Positions 43,215 to 52,676 of a DNA stretch of 64,000 nt are shown here, piece after piece. The stretch spans positions 248,001-312,000 of the forward strand of contig CAVWMS010000003.1 in NCBI GenBank assembly GCA_963756185.1, in the 5' to 3' direction. The translations under genes and the position numbers were made by a program. Numbering within the stretch: the first letter of the stretch is position 1; each line of letters starts with the position of its first letter. A model generated the notes under the pieces. That model was not told the DNA's origin. It ran no database searches and worked only from the letters and a program-made list of their open reading frames with translations. This DNA is from DATAXI01 sp963756185 (GTDB lineage Bacteria > Verrucomicrobiota > Verrucomicrobiia > Chthoniobacterales > Chthoniobacteraceae).

Positions 43215-44373
43215 ATGCTTAAGGAAGACGTTGATTCTTTGCTTTCCTCGATGATCGAGAGCTACGAAGGCGTCTCGGACATCTTTTTTGTCGTGGGAAA
43301 GCCGCCGCAGGTCGAGGTCTACGGCAAGCTGAAGCCCTACCCGGATGACTCGCCCGCGGCCATTCTCACGCCGAACAAGGTCGAGGACATCGCCAACTAC
43401 CTCATGGACGGCATCGAGCGGCTGCAGCGCGATTTCGTGACGATGGGCGCGTGCGATTGCTCGTACGGGATCGAGGGGTTCGCGCGGTTTCGCGTGAATA
43501 TTTTCCGGCAGAGCGGCCATCACGCGATCGTGATGCGCAAGCTCAACTCGCAGATTCCCGACGATCGACAGGCTGGGTCTCCAGCCGGTCTTCCGCGAGA
43601 TGATCAAGGAGAAGACCGGGGATCATTTTCGTAACGGGGGCGACCGGCTCGGGCAAAACGACCACGCTGGCGGCGATGCTCAACGAGTTGAACCAGCAAA
43701 ACGAGATTCACATCGTCACGCTTGAGGACCCGATCGAATTCATGCACCCGCACGCGAAGGCCACTTTCTCGCAGCGGGAACTGGGGCGCGATTTTCCGGA
43801 ATTCTCCGCGGGGCTGCGCTCGGCGTTGCGGCAGGCGCCAAAGGTCATCCTGGTGGGCGAAATCCGCGACCGCGAGACGATGGAGATCGCCCTCACGGCG
43901 GCGGAGACCGGCCATGTGGTCTATTCGACCCTCCATACCATCAACGCCGGGCAGACGATCAACCGCATCCTGGGATTTTTCGGCAAGGATGAGGAGCAAC
44001 TGGTGCGCGAGCGGCTGGCGCGATACGTTGCGCTACATCGTCAGCCAGCGCCTGATCCCGAAGGTGGGCGGCGGACGGCTGATGATCAACGAGATCATGG
44101 GCAGCAACCTGCGCACGCGCGAGACGCTGCTGCTGGGCGAGAGCGAAGGGCGCTCGTATGCGGAGATCATCGAGGCGAGCGCGCCGTACGGCTGGCATAC
44201 GTTTGACCAGGCGCTGATCGAGGCTTACGCGAAGGAACTGATCACCGAGGAAACGGCGGTAATCTTCTCCGTCGAGCAAGAGCAAGGTCCGTCATGGCAT
44301 CGACCACGTGAAGAAAGTCATGGGCCGCGAGGGCGACGGAGAGGCCGAGGTGAAGCTGAAGTTCTCGGCTTAA
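43215..44373 (+). CDS. pilT: Type IV pilus retraction-type ATPase PilT (frameshifted in this sequence)
   Basis: Across three frames the protein reads as a PilT/PilU-type ATPase: Walker A VTGATGSGKTTTLA, Asp box LEDPIEF, FSQRELGRDF, Walker B LVGEIRDRETMEIALTAAETGHVV with the His box STLHT, and C-terminal VSQRLIPK. It powers retraction of type IV pili. Extra bases near 43560, 43621, 44024 and 44271 break the frame. In all four the two adjacent bases are alternative third-position letters (CCC/CCG, ACC/ACG, CGA/CGT, TCC/TCG). I judge the gene intact in the organism. Start at ATG 43215. No other pilus genes are in the window. Confidence 0.87.
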
Positions 44374-44492
44374 GGGCAGGTTTTCGAATTCCGAATCCGC
44401 CGGAGGACGGACCTCTCCTTTGGCATCGTTTCGAATCTTCCTCTTTTTCTTCTGCGCGACTCGGCGGCCCGGGCATGCTACAAATGCCGCCT

Positions 44493-44708
44493 ATGAACCG
44501 ATTGCTTCCCTTGATCGTGGCAATCCTGGCCGCCGTGGATGTGGTAACATTGGCCGCCGTGGAGAAACTGCGCAGCCGGCCCGTTCCGCCCGACCTGACG
44601 CCACGCGTCGCCCAATTGGAAACGGATCTCTCCCAGGCCCAGCAGGACATCGGTGACTTGAAGCAGGAGGTCGCGCTGCTGCAGCATCGCGGCCAGGCGG
44701 CGGATTAA
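44493..44708 (+). CDS. Small protein: signal/membrane helix plus coiled coil
   Basis: The 71-residue protein from ATG 44493 has an N-terminal hydrophobic helix (LLPLIVAILAAVDVVTLAAV) followed by a heptad-patterned tail (RVAQLETDLSQAQQDIGDLKQEVALLQ), i.e. a coiled coil. It is probably membrane-anchored. Function unknown. It lies between pilT and a DUF1003 gene on the same strand. Confidence 0.55.
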   Translation: MNRLLPLIVAILAAVDVVTLAAVEKLRSRPVPPDLTPRVAQLETDLSQAQQDIGDLKQEVALLQHRGQAAD

Positions 44709-44751
44709 CTCCGGAATCGCTTGCCCGGGCTCGGATGAAATAACCAACTGC

Positions 44752-45333
44752 ACCAGGCCCGAAAAGATCATCTGGAAACTGCAACCCCAGCCTCGAGTCC
44801 CCGCACCAAATCCGGAATCACCCAACCATCATCTTCGCCATCACGCGCCGCACTGAGCACCTCGCGAAGGTATTTGGCGATGACTGGTTGGCGCTAAAGG
44901 CGGAGGCATTCGCCCGGTTCTTCGGCACGCCGGTGTTTCTGGTCGGCCAGACAATGTTGGTCGATGGTCTGGCTCGACATTCAACGTCCTTGCCATTACC
45001 AATGCGTGGCATTTCGATCATTACCCCTTCATCCTGCTGAATCTAGCCTTCAGCCTCCAGGCCGCCTACGCCGCGCCGCTGATCCTGCTGGCGCAAACCC
45101 GCCAGGCGGACCGGGACAAGGCTCACGCGGAAGCGGATGCGGTGCATCGCGAGGAACTGGCCAGGGCGAGCATGGAGCGCCAGGAGCTTGCCGCGCAACA
45201 AACAACCGCGCTCGTGGAATTGATGGCCCAAAATACCCAGCTTACGGAGATGACCAATGAACTGAGCAAGCGCATCGAGCAACTTACCGTCGAGTTGCAT
45301 GCCCGCGTGGTGGAGAAGAAGCAGGACGCGTAA
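44752..45333 (+). CDS. DUF1003 membrane protein (frameshifted; true start not clear)
   Basis: Joined across frames, the product reads HPTIIFAITRRTEHLAKVFG, FARFFGTPVFLVGQTMLVMVWL, WHFDHYPFILLNLAFSLQAAYAAPLILLAQTRQADRDK, then a coiled-coil tail ending EKKQDA. This is the DUF1003 pattern of two membrane helices and the 'YPFILLNL..S.QAAYAAP.IL..Q.RQ' motif. Extra bases at 44963 and 44976 (GTC/GTG, CTC/CTG) and one near 44818 split it. I could not find a good start codon; the coordinate given is the left end of the usable frame. Function of DUF1003 is unknown. The tail (about residues 130-195) is unusually long and helical. Confidence 0.6.
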
Positions 45334-45379
45334 GGCCGGTTTGTCTCGACTTTCGGCGCCGGTCGGTTCAACTGAATTC

Positions 45380-47557
45380 GTGTTCAGGCGACTTCCCCTC
45401 GCGCTCATTGCGGCCCTCTTCGCGGCCTGCTGGCTGCCGGCTTTTGCAGCGACGGCCCAGCCGGCCATCGGTGAAAGGGACTATCTGGTGGGCAGCGGCA
45501 TCGCTGAATTTGATCCGCCCGGGTTTGACCTCGCGCAATCCCCTTTGCTGGCGCTGGTCGCGCAGCCGAAGCGGGTGGGGGCCTTGCCCGAGAGCTTCAG
45601 CATAAGGCCAACGTTTGGCCCCGGCGTTGCGGGCGGAATCTCCGTTTATCCGAATGTAGCAAGCGTCGATGCTCCACCGGGCACGAGTTTCTACGGAACC
45701 GGCGAAGTAACCGGGCCGTTGTTGCGCAATAATACGACGATCCAGCTTTGGAACACCGATAACTATAATTGGAAGAAGTTTGGCAATTCACGACTTTACC
45801 AATCGCATCCGTGGGTGCTGGGAGTCCGTCCCGACGGAACTGCGTTCGGCGTCTTATTTGATACGACCTGGAAGTCGATGCTGACTTGCGGGGATCATAA
45901 TATCACCTTCGAAAGCGAAGGATCGCCCTTCCGCGTCTTTGTCATCGACCGTAAGTCCCCCGAGGAGGTTTTGCGCGGCCTCGCGCAATTGATCGGCGCC
46001 ATTCCGCTGCCGCCGCGATGGGCGCTTGGCTTTCACCAGTGCCGTTATTCCTATTACCCCGATGCGCGGGTGCGCGAGATCGCCGACGGCTTCCGCTCCC
46101 GCAACATTCCCTGCGATGTCATCTGGCTGGACATCGATTACATGAACGGCTTCCGCATCTTTACTTTCGACCCGGCGCGCTTTCCCGATCCCACGGCGAC
46201 CAACCAATATCTTCACGACAACGGCTTCAAATCGATCTGGATGATCGATCCCGGAGTAAAGGCCGAGCCGGGTTACTTTGTCTATGATTCCGGCAGCGCC
46301 ATCCATGCGTGGGTGAAAACCGCCGACGGCAGGGATTTCCAGGGCAAGGTCTGGCCGGGCATGTGCGTCTTCCCCGATTTTACCTCGCCCGCGGTGCGTC
46401 TATGGTGGGGCGCCCTTTACAAGGACTTTATCGCCCACGGCATCGACGGCGTCTGGAACGATATGAATGAGCCGTCGGTATTCGACGTGCCCTCCGGCAC
46501 CATGCCGGAAACGAATCTCCACGCCGGCGGCGATGGATTGCCCCCGGGGCCGCACCTGGAATACCACAATGTCTTTGGCATGCTGATGGCCGAGGCCTCG
46601 CGCGCCGGCATCCGGAACGCGCGGCCCGACAAGCGCGTGTTCGTGCTTACCCGCTCGAATTTCCTCGGCGGCCAGCGCTACGCGGCCACGTGGACCGGCG
46701 ATAATGCCTCAGGATGGGACTATCTCAAAGCGTCCATCCCGATGTCGTTGAATCTTGGCCTCTCCGGGCAGCCCTTCAGCGGACCCGACATAGGCGGTTA
46801 CGCGGGCAAGACCGATCCCGATGTATTCGGCCATTGGATCGGCCTCGGCGCGTTCTATCCCTTCAGCCGGGCGCATAAGTCAAAGGGCGAGCCCGACTCC
46901 GAGCCGTGGACTTTCGGGCCCGCGGTGGAAGCGGCGTCACGCACGGCGCTCGACCGCCGCTACCGGCTGCTGCCGTATATCTATACCTTGTTTGAACAAG
47001 CTTCGCAGACCGGCCTGCCGGTGATGCGCCCCGTGTTCATGGCCGATCCGGCGGACCCGTCGTTGCGCGCCGAGCAACAGGCGTTCACCCTCGGGAGCGA
47101 TCTGCTCGTCATCCCGCGCTGGGCGGACAAACCAAGTCTGCCAAAGGGCGACTGGCGCGCCATCGATATCATCGACCCGAAACTCGAGGCCGATCCTTAC
47201 CAGCCTGTGATGAAGATTCGTCCAGGCGCGATTATTCCGATGGGTAAGATCATCCAAAACACCACGGAAGCGTCCCTCGACCCGCTCACGCTTCTGGTTT
47301 CCCTCGATGCAGCCGGCCACGCCGAGGGCTGGCTGTATGACGACGACGGCGACGGCTTTGGTTACATGCGCGGCGATTATTCGTTGATCCATTATGTCGC
47401 GCAAAGGACCGGCAGGGATGTGACCGTGAAGATCGCGGGAAGCAAGGGCTCGCGAAATCCGGCCCACCATGGTGTAAAGGTGCAGCTTGTCACGGGCGAC
47501 CATCAGTACGTGTCCGGCGAAGGGGACGATGCCCAGGGCATCCATTGCGAGTTGTAA
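45380..47557 (+). CDS. Secreted GH31 alpha-glucosidase
   Basis: From GTG 45380 (VFRRLPLALIAALFAACWLPAF) the protein has 725 residues with a Sec signal. An upstream in-frame ATG at 45299 would hide the signal and is less likely. The N-terminal beta domain is followed by the GH31 barrel: WALGFHQCRYSYYPDARVREIADGFR, VIWLDIDYM, the nucleophile motif DGVWNDMNEPS, and the acid/base motif ATWTGDNAS; FSGPDIGGY closes the pocket. GH31 alpha-glucosidases release terminal alpha-glucose with retention; alpha-xylosidases belong to the same family. The residues LGLSGQPFSGPDIGG favour alpha-glucosidase. Likely periplasmic maltooligosaccharide use. The frame is intact over 2.2 kb. Confidence 0.9.
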   Translation: MFRRLPLALIAALFAACWLPAFAATAQPAIGERDYLVGSGIAEFDPPGFDLAQSPLLALVAQPKRVGALPESFSIRPTFGPGVAGGISVYPNVASVDAPPGTSFYGTGEVTGPLLRNNTTIQLWNTDNYNWKKFGNSRLYQSHPWVLGVRPDGTAFGVLFDTTWKSMLTCGDHNITFESEGSPFRVFVIDRKSPEEVLRGLAQLIGAIPLPPRWALGFHQCRYSYYPDARVREIADGFRSRNIPCDVIWLDIDYMNGFRIFTFDPARFPDPTATNQYLHDNGFKSIWMIDPGVKAEPGYFVYDSGSAIHAWVKTADGRDFQGKVWPGMCVFPDFTSPAVRLWWGALYKDFIAHGIDGVWNDMNEPSVFDVPSGTMPETNLHAGGDGLPPGPHLEYHNVFGMLMAEASRAGIRNARPDKRVFVLTRSNFLGGQRYAATWTGDNASGWDYLKASIPMSLNLGLSGQPFSGPDIGGYAGKTDPDVFGHWIGLGAFYPFSRAHKSKGEPDSEPWTFGPAVEAASRTALDRRYRLLPYIYTLFEQASQTGLPVMRPVFMADPADPSLRAEQQAFTLGSDLLVIPRWADKPSLPKGDWRAIDIIDPKLEADPYQPVMKIRPGAIIPMGKIIQNTTEASLDPLTLLVSLDAAGHAEGWLYDDDGDGFGYMRGDYSLIHYVAQRTGRDVTVKIAGSKGSRNPAHHGVKVQLVTGDHQYVSGEGDDAQGIHCEL

Positions 47558-47668
47558 CCTGAATCGCTTCGGGAATGCCCCGAATAAGCCAATATTGGCG
47601 AAGGAAAAGGCAAGAAAGATAATTCCTCCCACGTCGCCCGCGTCGATACTGTTGGTGGAGAATCTTCC

Positions 47669-47818
47669 ATGAACAAAGATACAGTGACCATGCTGCTGGA
47701 TCTGGTTGCGATCGCGGCTCTCGTCATCCTCTCCCTGGGCATTTGGTATTACCCGTGGATCACCGTGGTGACGCTTGCCCTCCTGCTTTTGACCGGTTGC
47801 CTCTGGGCCGGGAATTGA
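47669..47818 (+). CDS. Small two-helix membrane peptide
   Basis: The 49-residue frame from ATG 47669 (MNKDTVTMLLDLVAIAALVILSLGIWYYPWITVV) contains two hydrophobic segments with a short turn and ends WAGN. No family recognised. It lies between the GH31 gene and the BlaI operator. It is short, so coding is supported mainly by the ATG and hydrophobic pattern. Confidence 0.45.
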   Translation: MNKDTVTMLLDLVAIAALVILSLGIWYYPWITVVTLALLLLTGCLWAGN

Positions 47819-47953
47819 AGCAGCCGGCCGTCGGCGACTGGAGTGCGCCTGGGACCGTCTCCGGGACCGGGTTTTCACGCGGCCGGCCCGAATCCGCGGG
47901 AAGCATTCCTGATGCAATGTTTCGAACCGCGGATTTTTTTCTTGACCATCTCT

Positions 47954-47985
47954 TACAACTGTAGGACACATCTCCTACATTTGTA
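47954..47985. promoter_or_regulatory. BlaI/MecI-type operator
   Basis: Two TACA-N2-TGTA boxes, TACAACTGTA (47954-47963) and TACATTTGTA (47976-47985), spaced 22 bp start to start, stand just before the repressor's ATG at 47992. They are symmetrical around GGACACATCTCC. This is the classic box read by BlaI/MecI repressors, here for autoregulation of the BlaI-M56 operon. Confidence 0.85.
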
Positions 47986-47991
47986 ATCCAC

Positions 47992-48379
47992 ATGCCCCGA
48001 ATTCCTAAAATCTCCGCCGCCGAATGGGAGGTGCTCACGGTCCTCTGGGACCGCGGCGCCGCGACCGCCCCCGAGGTCCACGCCGTCCTTGGCGAGGGTG
48101 CGGGATGGCACCAGAAAACCGTCAACACCTTCCTCACCCGCCTCGCGCAGAAGGGCGTCCTCGCCATCCGCCGCGAGGGAAAGCTAAACATTTACAAGCC
48201 AAAGCTCACCCGCGAGCAATGCGTCCGGCGCGAGAGCGAATCCTTCCTGCAGCGTGTTCTTCCGCGGGGCGACTGGGCCGCTGCTCGCTCATTTTTGCGA
48301 GGAAGCCGATCTCTCCGGGGAGGAAATCGCCCAACTGCAAAAGCTGCTGCGAGAACGGGCGAAGAAAGGAGGCAAATGA
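47992..48379 (+). CDS. BlaI/MecI-family transcriptional repressor (one apparent frameshift)
   Basis: The first 80 residues are the BlaI winged helix: ISAAEWEVLTVLWDRGAATAPEVHAVLGEGAGWHQKTVNTFLTRLAQKGVLAIRREGK. The C-terminal dimerisation part (FRGATGPLLAHFCEEADLSGEEIAQLQKLLRERAKK) is in the next frame; an extra C at 48259 (GTT/GTC) separates them. Repaired length is about 128 residues, as in BlaI. The dimer binds TACA-N2-TGTA boxes and is removed by proteolysis triggered by the M56 protein. Its stop overlaps the M56 start (ATGA). The operator lies at 47954-47985. Confidence 0.88.
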
Positions 48380-50434
48380 CGCCGCCCTTCCAACAATTCC
48401 TGGAAACGAGCCTGTTCATCTCGTTTGCCATCCTGTTCTTTCTTCCGATCCGCCCGCTGCTGCGGCGATGGATCGGCAACCAATGGCTTTGCATTCTCTG
48501 GTTTGCCATTCTTATCCGCCTCCTGCTTCCGTGGCCCATGGAGACTCGGTGGGGTATGATGAGTTACTGGAGCGGCGAATCTTCGCCGGGTGAAATGGCG
48601 CCGGCTCCGAAACTTACCGTAACATACCCAACCGGTGAAGATTCCAAGGTTAAGTCAGCAAAAGCTTCAACCATAACCTCCGCGTCGTCATCGTCCGGCT
48701 CAGGCTGGCGGCTTGACGTTCCATTTACCATCTGGCTTTGCGGCCTCCTGGTTGCCATCGGTTCGCTCATATGGCGCTGGCACCGCGGGCATCTGCTGGC
48801 CGCCGCGGCTTCTGCTGCCGGCGATCCTCGCCTGCTTGCTATCTTCAGTTCGATCCCGGCAACGTGGCGGCGCAACGTGGAACTTAGGGTCACCGATGCC
48901 ATCTCCGTCCCCACGCTGGCCGGCATGGTCCGTCCGCACATCTTGATGCCGCCCTCGTGGCCGGACCAATTCGCCGACGAGGAATTGCGCGCGATCCTTC
49001 TGCACGAGGCCGGCCATGCCCGGCGCGGCGATTTGCCAACCCAATGCCTGTTTGCATTGGCGCAATGCCTGCATTGGTTCAACCCGGTCGTCTGGCTCGC
49101 CGCCCGTGCCGCGCGGTTTGACCGCGAGATGGCCTGCGACGCTTGGGTGCTGGCGCGCAGCGGCGACGGCGCATCTTGCACTTACGGCGCCGCGCTTTTG
49201 AAAGCGGTCCGCCTCCTCCGGCTCTCGCATTGCACACCGGTGGCCGGCGTGGCCATGGCATCGAGCCGCAACGCCCTCCGCGCAAGAATCGCCGGCATCG
49301 GCCAGTTCCGCCCCGCGCGCATCTGGCCCGGCCTATTGGCGACCGCATTGGCAATCGGCGCGCTCGCCCTTCTAACCACCAAAGCCCAGACGCCAGCCGC
49401 CACCAATAAAGTCGGGGCTACTCCGTCCGCTTCGGCGCCTCCCGCCACTTCCGGCACCGGCGCCCAAATCAAGATCGAAACGAAGTTCGTCGAAATCTCC
49501 GAAGCCACGTGGGACAAGTTGTGCGCCGGCGATACCCTTTTGCAAAAGCTGGCGATCCACGGAAATATCCATTACTCGAACCCCGGCGACACGCCCTACG
49601 TCACCAACGAGACCGAATTGAACAAGCTGGGGCCCGACCATTGGCAACTTATCGATGGTTCGTGGAATACTTCTCTCGCCGGCGCCTTTGCCAGCCTTCT
49701 GCCGGACAAAGAAACGTTGAAACTGTTGGTTGCGCTTGAATCCAATGGATCTCACCTTCTGTCATCCCCCACGGTCACGACTCGCGCGAACCAGCGGGCG
49801 ATCATCGAGGTAGTAGGTAAAATGCATTATCCCAGCACTTACGAAACCGACAAGGATTCCCCGGGCGGAAAGACTCCTTCCAATTTTGTAGAAAAGGATA
49901 TCGGCCAAACCCTCGAAGTATCTCCTTCGCTGGGATCGGATGGCTATATCACCCTCGATTTGAAAGCCAAATCGACCAGCTTTCTCGGCTACCTGCAGGA
50001 CAAGGATGGCAAAAAGGAGGTTTTGCCCGGCGATGGAACAGTCCTGGCAAAGATGCCATGGTCGAAGCCGATCTTCTCGAACTTCACGAGCGAAACTCGC
50101 GTAGCCGTCGCGCCGGGCCAGAGCGTCCTGCTCGGCGGCGTTAACTTCGGCAAGTTATTCACCGACCCGGTTCGACGCAGCCGCAACGTCCTCCTGGTGG
50201 TGCTGGTTACGCCAAGCATCGTCCATTCGGATGGAAGCCCCGTAAACCCACCCTCCCCCACACCGGCTCCAATTCAGAGTCCCAATCTCCCTTACGCGGT
50301 CCCAGTAAATGGCAAATCCGGCTTTGTTATAAGTCCCTACGCCGCCACTGGCGGCATGATCGACGTTCCGCGGATTCCCCAAAAATGCCGAAGTAAAGGA
50401 CCCGTACACCGGCAAAATGTTCCTGGTTCCCTAG
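48376..50434 (+). CDS. BlaR1-like M56 metallopeptidase fused to a secretin-like domain
   Basis: The 685-residue protein has two membrane helices near the N-terminus (13-28 and 36-52), another at about 115-133, the zinc motif HEAGH at 210-214 (ILLHEAGHARRGDL), a CDAW region at about 257, and a fourth helix (about 312-331). Residues about 350-600 then match the secretin/TonB-type short domain: KFVEISEATWDKL, SSPTVTTRANQRAIIEVV, LEVSPSLGSDGYITLDL, VAPGQSVLLGGV, RNVLLVVLVTPSIV. Normal BlaR1 ends with a penicillin-binding domain; here that sensor is replaced by the secretin unit. The frame shifts by +1 at 50374 (CGG/CGA). The true end is then KNAEVKDPYTGKMFLVP, with TAG at 50432-50434. An IS630 element is inserted exactly there. 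Confidence 0.82.
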
Positions 50435-51557
50435 TGTAGTGTGTCTCAAATAGCTTTCATATTGGAGTTGATTGTGATGGAATGCGGAAATGTTAGAAAT
50501 CCATGCGAGCGAGTCTGAAATCGAGCAACTGGAACGCTGGGTCAGAGCGGCCAGCACTCCGCAGAGTGTCGTGTTACGGAGCATGATTATTCTCGAATCC
50601 CACCGGGGCGAAACTAGCAAAGCCATTGGCCAGGGCCTGAAGGTCAGCCAACCTACGATTCGTCTCTGGAAGCAGCGCTTCAAGGAAGGAGGACCAGAGG
50701 CTTTGACCGAAATAGCCCCTGGCAGAGGGCGTAAGGTGAAGATCAGCCAGCAAAAGGTAGCGGCGCTCGTGCGTGCGACCCAGCATTCCAAGCCGCTGGG
50801 GCAGACGCATTGGAGTTGTCGCTCGATGGCCAAGGCCAAGGGAGTCAGTTTCAAGACTGTGCAAAGAATCTGGAATTTGCACGGACTCAAGCCGCATCAG
50901 AGCAGGACTTTCAAGCTCTCGCGGGACAAGCACTTTGTGGAAAAGCTGACCGACGTGGTCGGGGTCTATCTCAACCCTCCGGACAAAGCGGTTGTGCTAT
51001 GCGTAGATGAGAAGAGTCAGATTCAGGCGCTCGACCGCACCCAGCCGGGACTCCCGCTGAAAAAGGGCCGCTGCGGCACTCACACTCACGACTATGTGCG
51101 TCACGGCACCACCACCTTATTCGCGGCATTGAATATTCTTGATGGAAAGGTGATCGGCCAATGCCTGCCGCGCCACCGACATCAGGAATTTTTGAAGTTC
51201 CTGCGGAAGGTGGATGCGGAGTTCCCGGAGAGCCTGGACCTGCACCTAATCCTGGATAACTACGGCACTCATAAGCACCCCAAAGTACAGCGCTGGCTTC
51301 AGAAGCATCCCCGGTTCAAGTTACACTTTACTCCCACCAGTGCCTCCTGGACCAACTTGGTCGAACGCTGGTTCCGGGAGTTGACTGAGAAGGCCATCCG
51401 GCGTGGCGCCTTCGTCAGCGTCGCTGACTTGGAAGCCGCCATCGAGGGCTTTTTGACTAGTTACAATGGCGATGCAAAACCCTTCGTCTGGACCGCCTCG
51501 GTTGAGACCATTATGGTCAAACTCGAAAAAGTGAAAGCCATTTACGACACACTACAC
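50434..51557 (+). mobile_element. IS630-type insertion sequence, 1124 bp
   Basis: The ends are perfect 12-bp inverted repeats GTGTAGTGTGTC (50434-50445) and GACACACTACAC (51546-51557). TA flanks both sides (50432-50433 and 51558-51559), the target duplication expected for IS630/Tc1. A single transposase gene fills the element. The element split TAG of the M56 gene yet left a TAG on both sides, since TA is duplicated and both flanks continue with G. Confidence 0.93.
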
Positions 51558-51560
51558 TAG
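50490..51560 (+). CDS. IS630-family DDE transposase
   Basis: The 356-residue transposase has an N-terminal HTH (about 25-80; PTIRLWKQRFKEGG), a second HTH (about 110-135) and the DDE catalytic triad Asp173 (CVDEKSQIQ), Asp256 (LILDNYGTH) and Glu292 (NLVERWFRE). It moves the element by cut-and-paste into TA. The frame has no damage, so it could be active. Its own stop codon is TAG at 51558-51560. This is made of the TA target duplication plus the first flanking base, so the stop depends on the insertion site. Confidence 0.95.
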   Translation: MLEIHASESEIEQLERWVRAASTPQSVVLRSMIILESHRGETSKAIGQGLKVSQPTIRLWKQRFKEGGPEALTEIAPGRGRKVKISQQKVAALVRATQHSKPLGQTHWSCRSMAKAKGVSFKTVQRIWNLHGLKPHQSRTFKLSRDKHFVEKLTDVVGVYLNPPDKAVVLCVDEKSQIQALDRTQPGLPLKKGRCGTHTHDYVRHGTTTLFAALNILDGKVIGQCLPRHRHQEFLKFLRKVDAEFPESLDLHLILDNYGTHKHPKVQRWLQKHPRFKLHFTPTSASWTNLVERWFRELTEKAIRRGAFVSVADLEAAIEGFLTSYNGDAKPFVWTASVETIMVKLEKVKAIYDTLH

Positions 51561-52626
51561 CTAGGGAAACCGACACCTTTGCATAAGCCGAACCTGTTTC
51601 CCTGGGCATCCATGCCGCGGCTCGTAACCGCTCCTCGGCAATCGCCAAATAGGCCGGCTCGATTTCGCCGCTCACACTGTTGCGGCCTGTCTCGATCGCC
51701 GCCAGCGCGGTGCTCCCCGTGCCCGCAAACGGATCGAGCACGGTGTCTCCCGCGAATGAAAACATCTTGATCAACCGCTCCGCGAGCCGGACCGGATAAG
51801 GCGCCGGGTGTCCTTTCTTGGTGCTCTCGCCCTTGATATCCAACCATGAGGAACGCATCCACGATTGCATTTCCTCCCGCGTCAACATTGAAAGCGCGCG
51901 CTGCAACGTGGTGGGCGAGCGATACTCGCCCCCTTTTCTTAGGAAAAGGATATACTCGACGTTATTCTTGATGATTGCCCCGGGTTGATATGGCTTCCCA
52001 TAGAAGCCGGCGCCGTTGCCTTCCACTTCGGTAACTCCGTTCGCGATCTTCTGCCAGAGGATCGGCGTCAGGCAATCGAGCCCAAGCTTTCTGCTGCGCA
52101 CTTGAATATCGGCGTGCAGAGGCATCACCAAGTGGCGGCCTGCTCTCTTGCGGGGCACGCAAACGTCGCCCACCACAACGCAAATCCGCCCTCCTGGCGC
52201 AAGCACCCGCCGGCATTCCGCCCACGCCCGATCCAATTCATCCAGAAACTTCTCATAATTCTCGATCTCCCCCAGTTGCGACTTATTCGACTCGTATTGC
52301 TTCAACGTCCAGTAGGGGGGTGAAGTTACCACCAGGTGCACGCTTTCATCCTTTATCCACGACAAATCCCGGGCGTCACCAAGGTGCAGGCGGTGGTTGG
52401 TCGAATCAAACGGAGGAGGCCATGGCAGGTTGCGCAAAATTCCGTTCGCGCGCAGCATTTTCTCGACCGCCCCGGGTTCGTTATCGGCCTCCGGCAAATC
52501 CTCGAGCACCGCGGCAACCGCGTCGCATGCCTGCTTTGTCTCCCGCGTGCGCTGCGCTCGAACCTCTCCCTCCTCGTATCGGACGGCTCTCCGGCCCCGC
52601 TGGGATTTGACTTTCATCCCATGCAT
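51517..52626 (-). CDS. DNA methyltransferase (m4C/m6A type), 3' end altered by IS630
   Basis: From ATG 52626 (MHGMKVKSQRGRR) the protein has 369 residues. Motif IV is VVTSPPYWTLKQY (TSPPYW, favouring N4-cytosine) and motif I DPFAGTGSTALAA near the C-terminus, the order of beta-class enzymes. GRICVVVGDVCVPRKRAGRHL and HPAPYPVRLAERLI fit the family. The frame continues upstream to 52785 only through non-conserved sequence. No restriction enzyme is nearby, so it is an orphan, perhaps regulatory. The normal end would run leftwards past 51560; there the IS630 supplies the last 13 codons (KVSVSLASVVCRKWL... region changes at 51557). The catalytic core is complete. Confidence 0.85.
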   Translation of the reverse strand: MHGMKVKSQRGRRAVRYEEGEVRAQRTRETKQACDAVAAVLEDLPEADNEPGAVEKMLRANGILRNLPWPPPFDSTNHRLHLGDARDLSWIKDESVHLVVTSPPYWTLKQYESNKSQLGEIENYEKFLDELDRAWAECRRVLAPGGRICVVVGDVCVPRKRAGRHLVMPLHADIQVRSRKLGLDCLTPILWQKIANGVTEVEGNGAGFYGKPYQPGAIIKNNVEYILFLRKGGEYRSPTTLQRALSMLTREEMQSWMRSSWLDIKGESTKKGHPAPYPVRLAERLIKMFSFAGDTVLDPFAGTGSTALAAIETGRNSVSGEIEPAYLAIAEERLRAAAWMPRETGSAYAKVSVSLASVVCRKWLSLFRV

Positions 52627-52676
52627 CTTCTCTCCGCCCGCCCCGTCATGCAAACCAAACGCACCTCGCACGGCAG

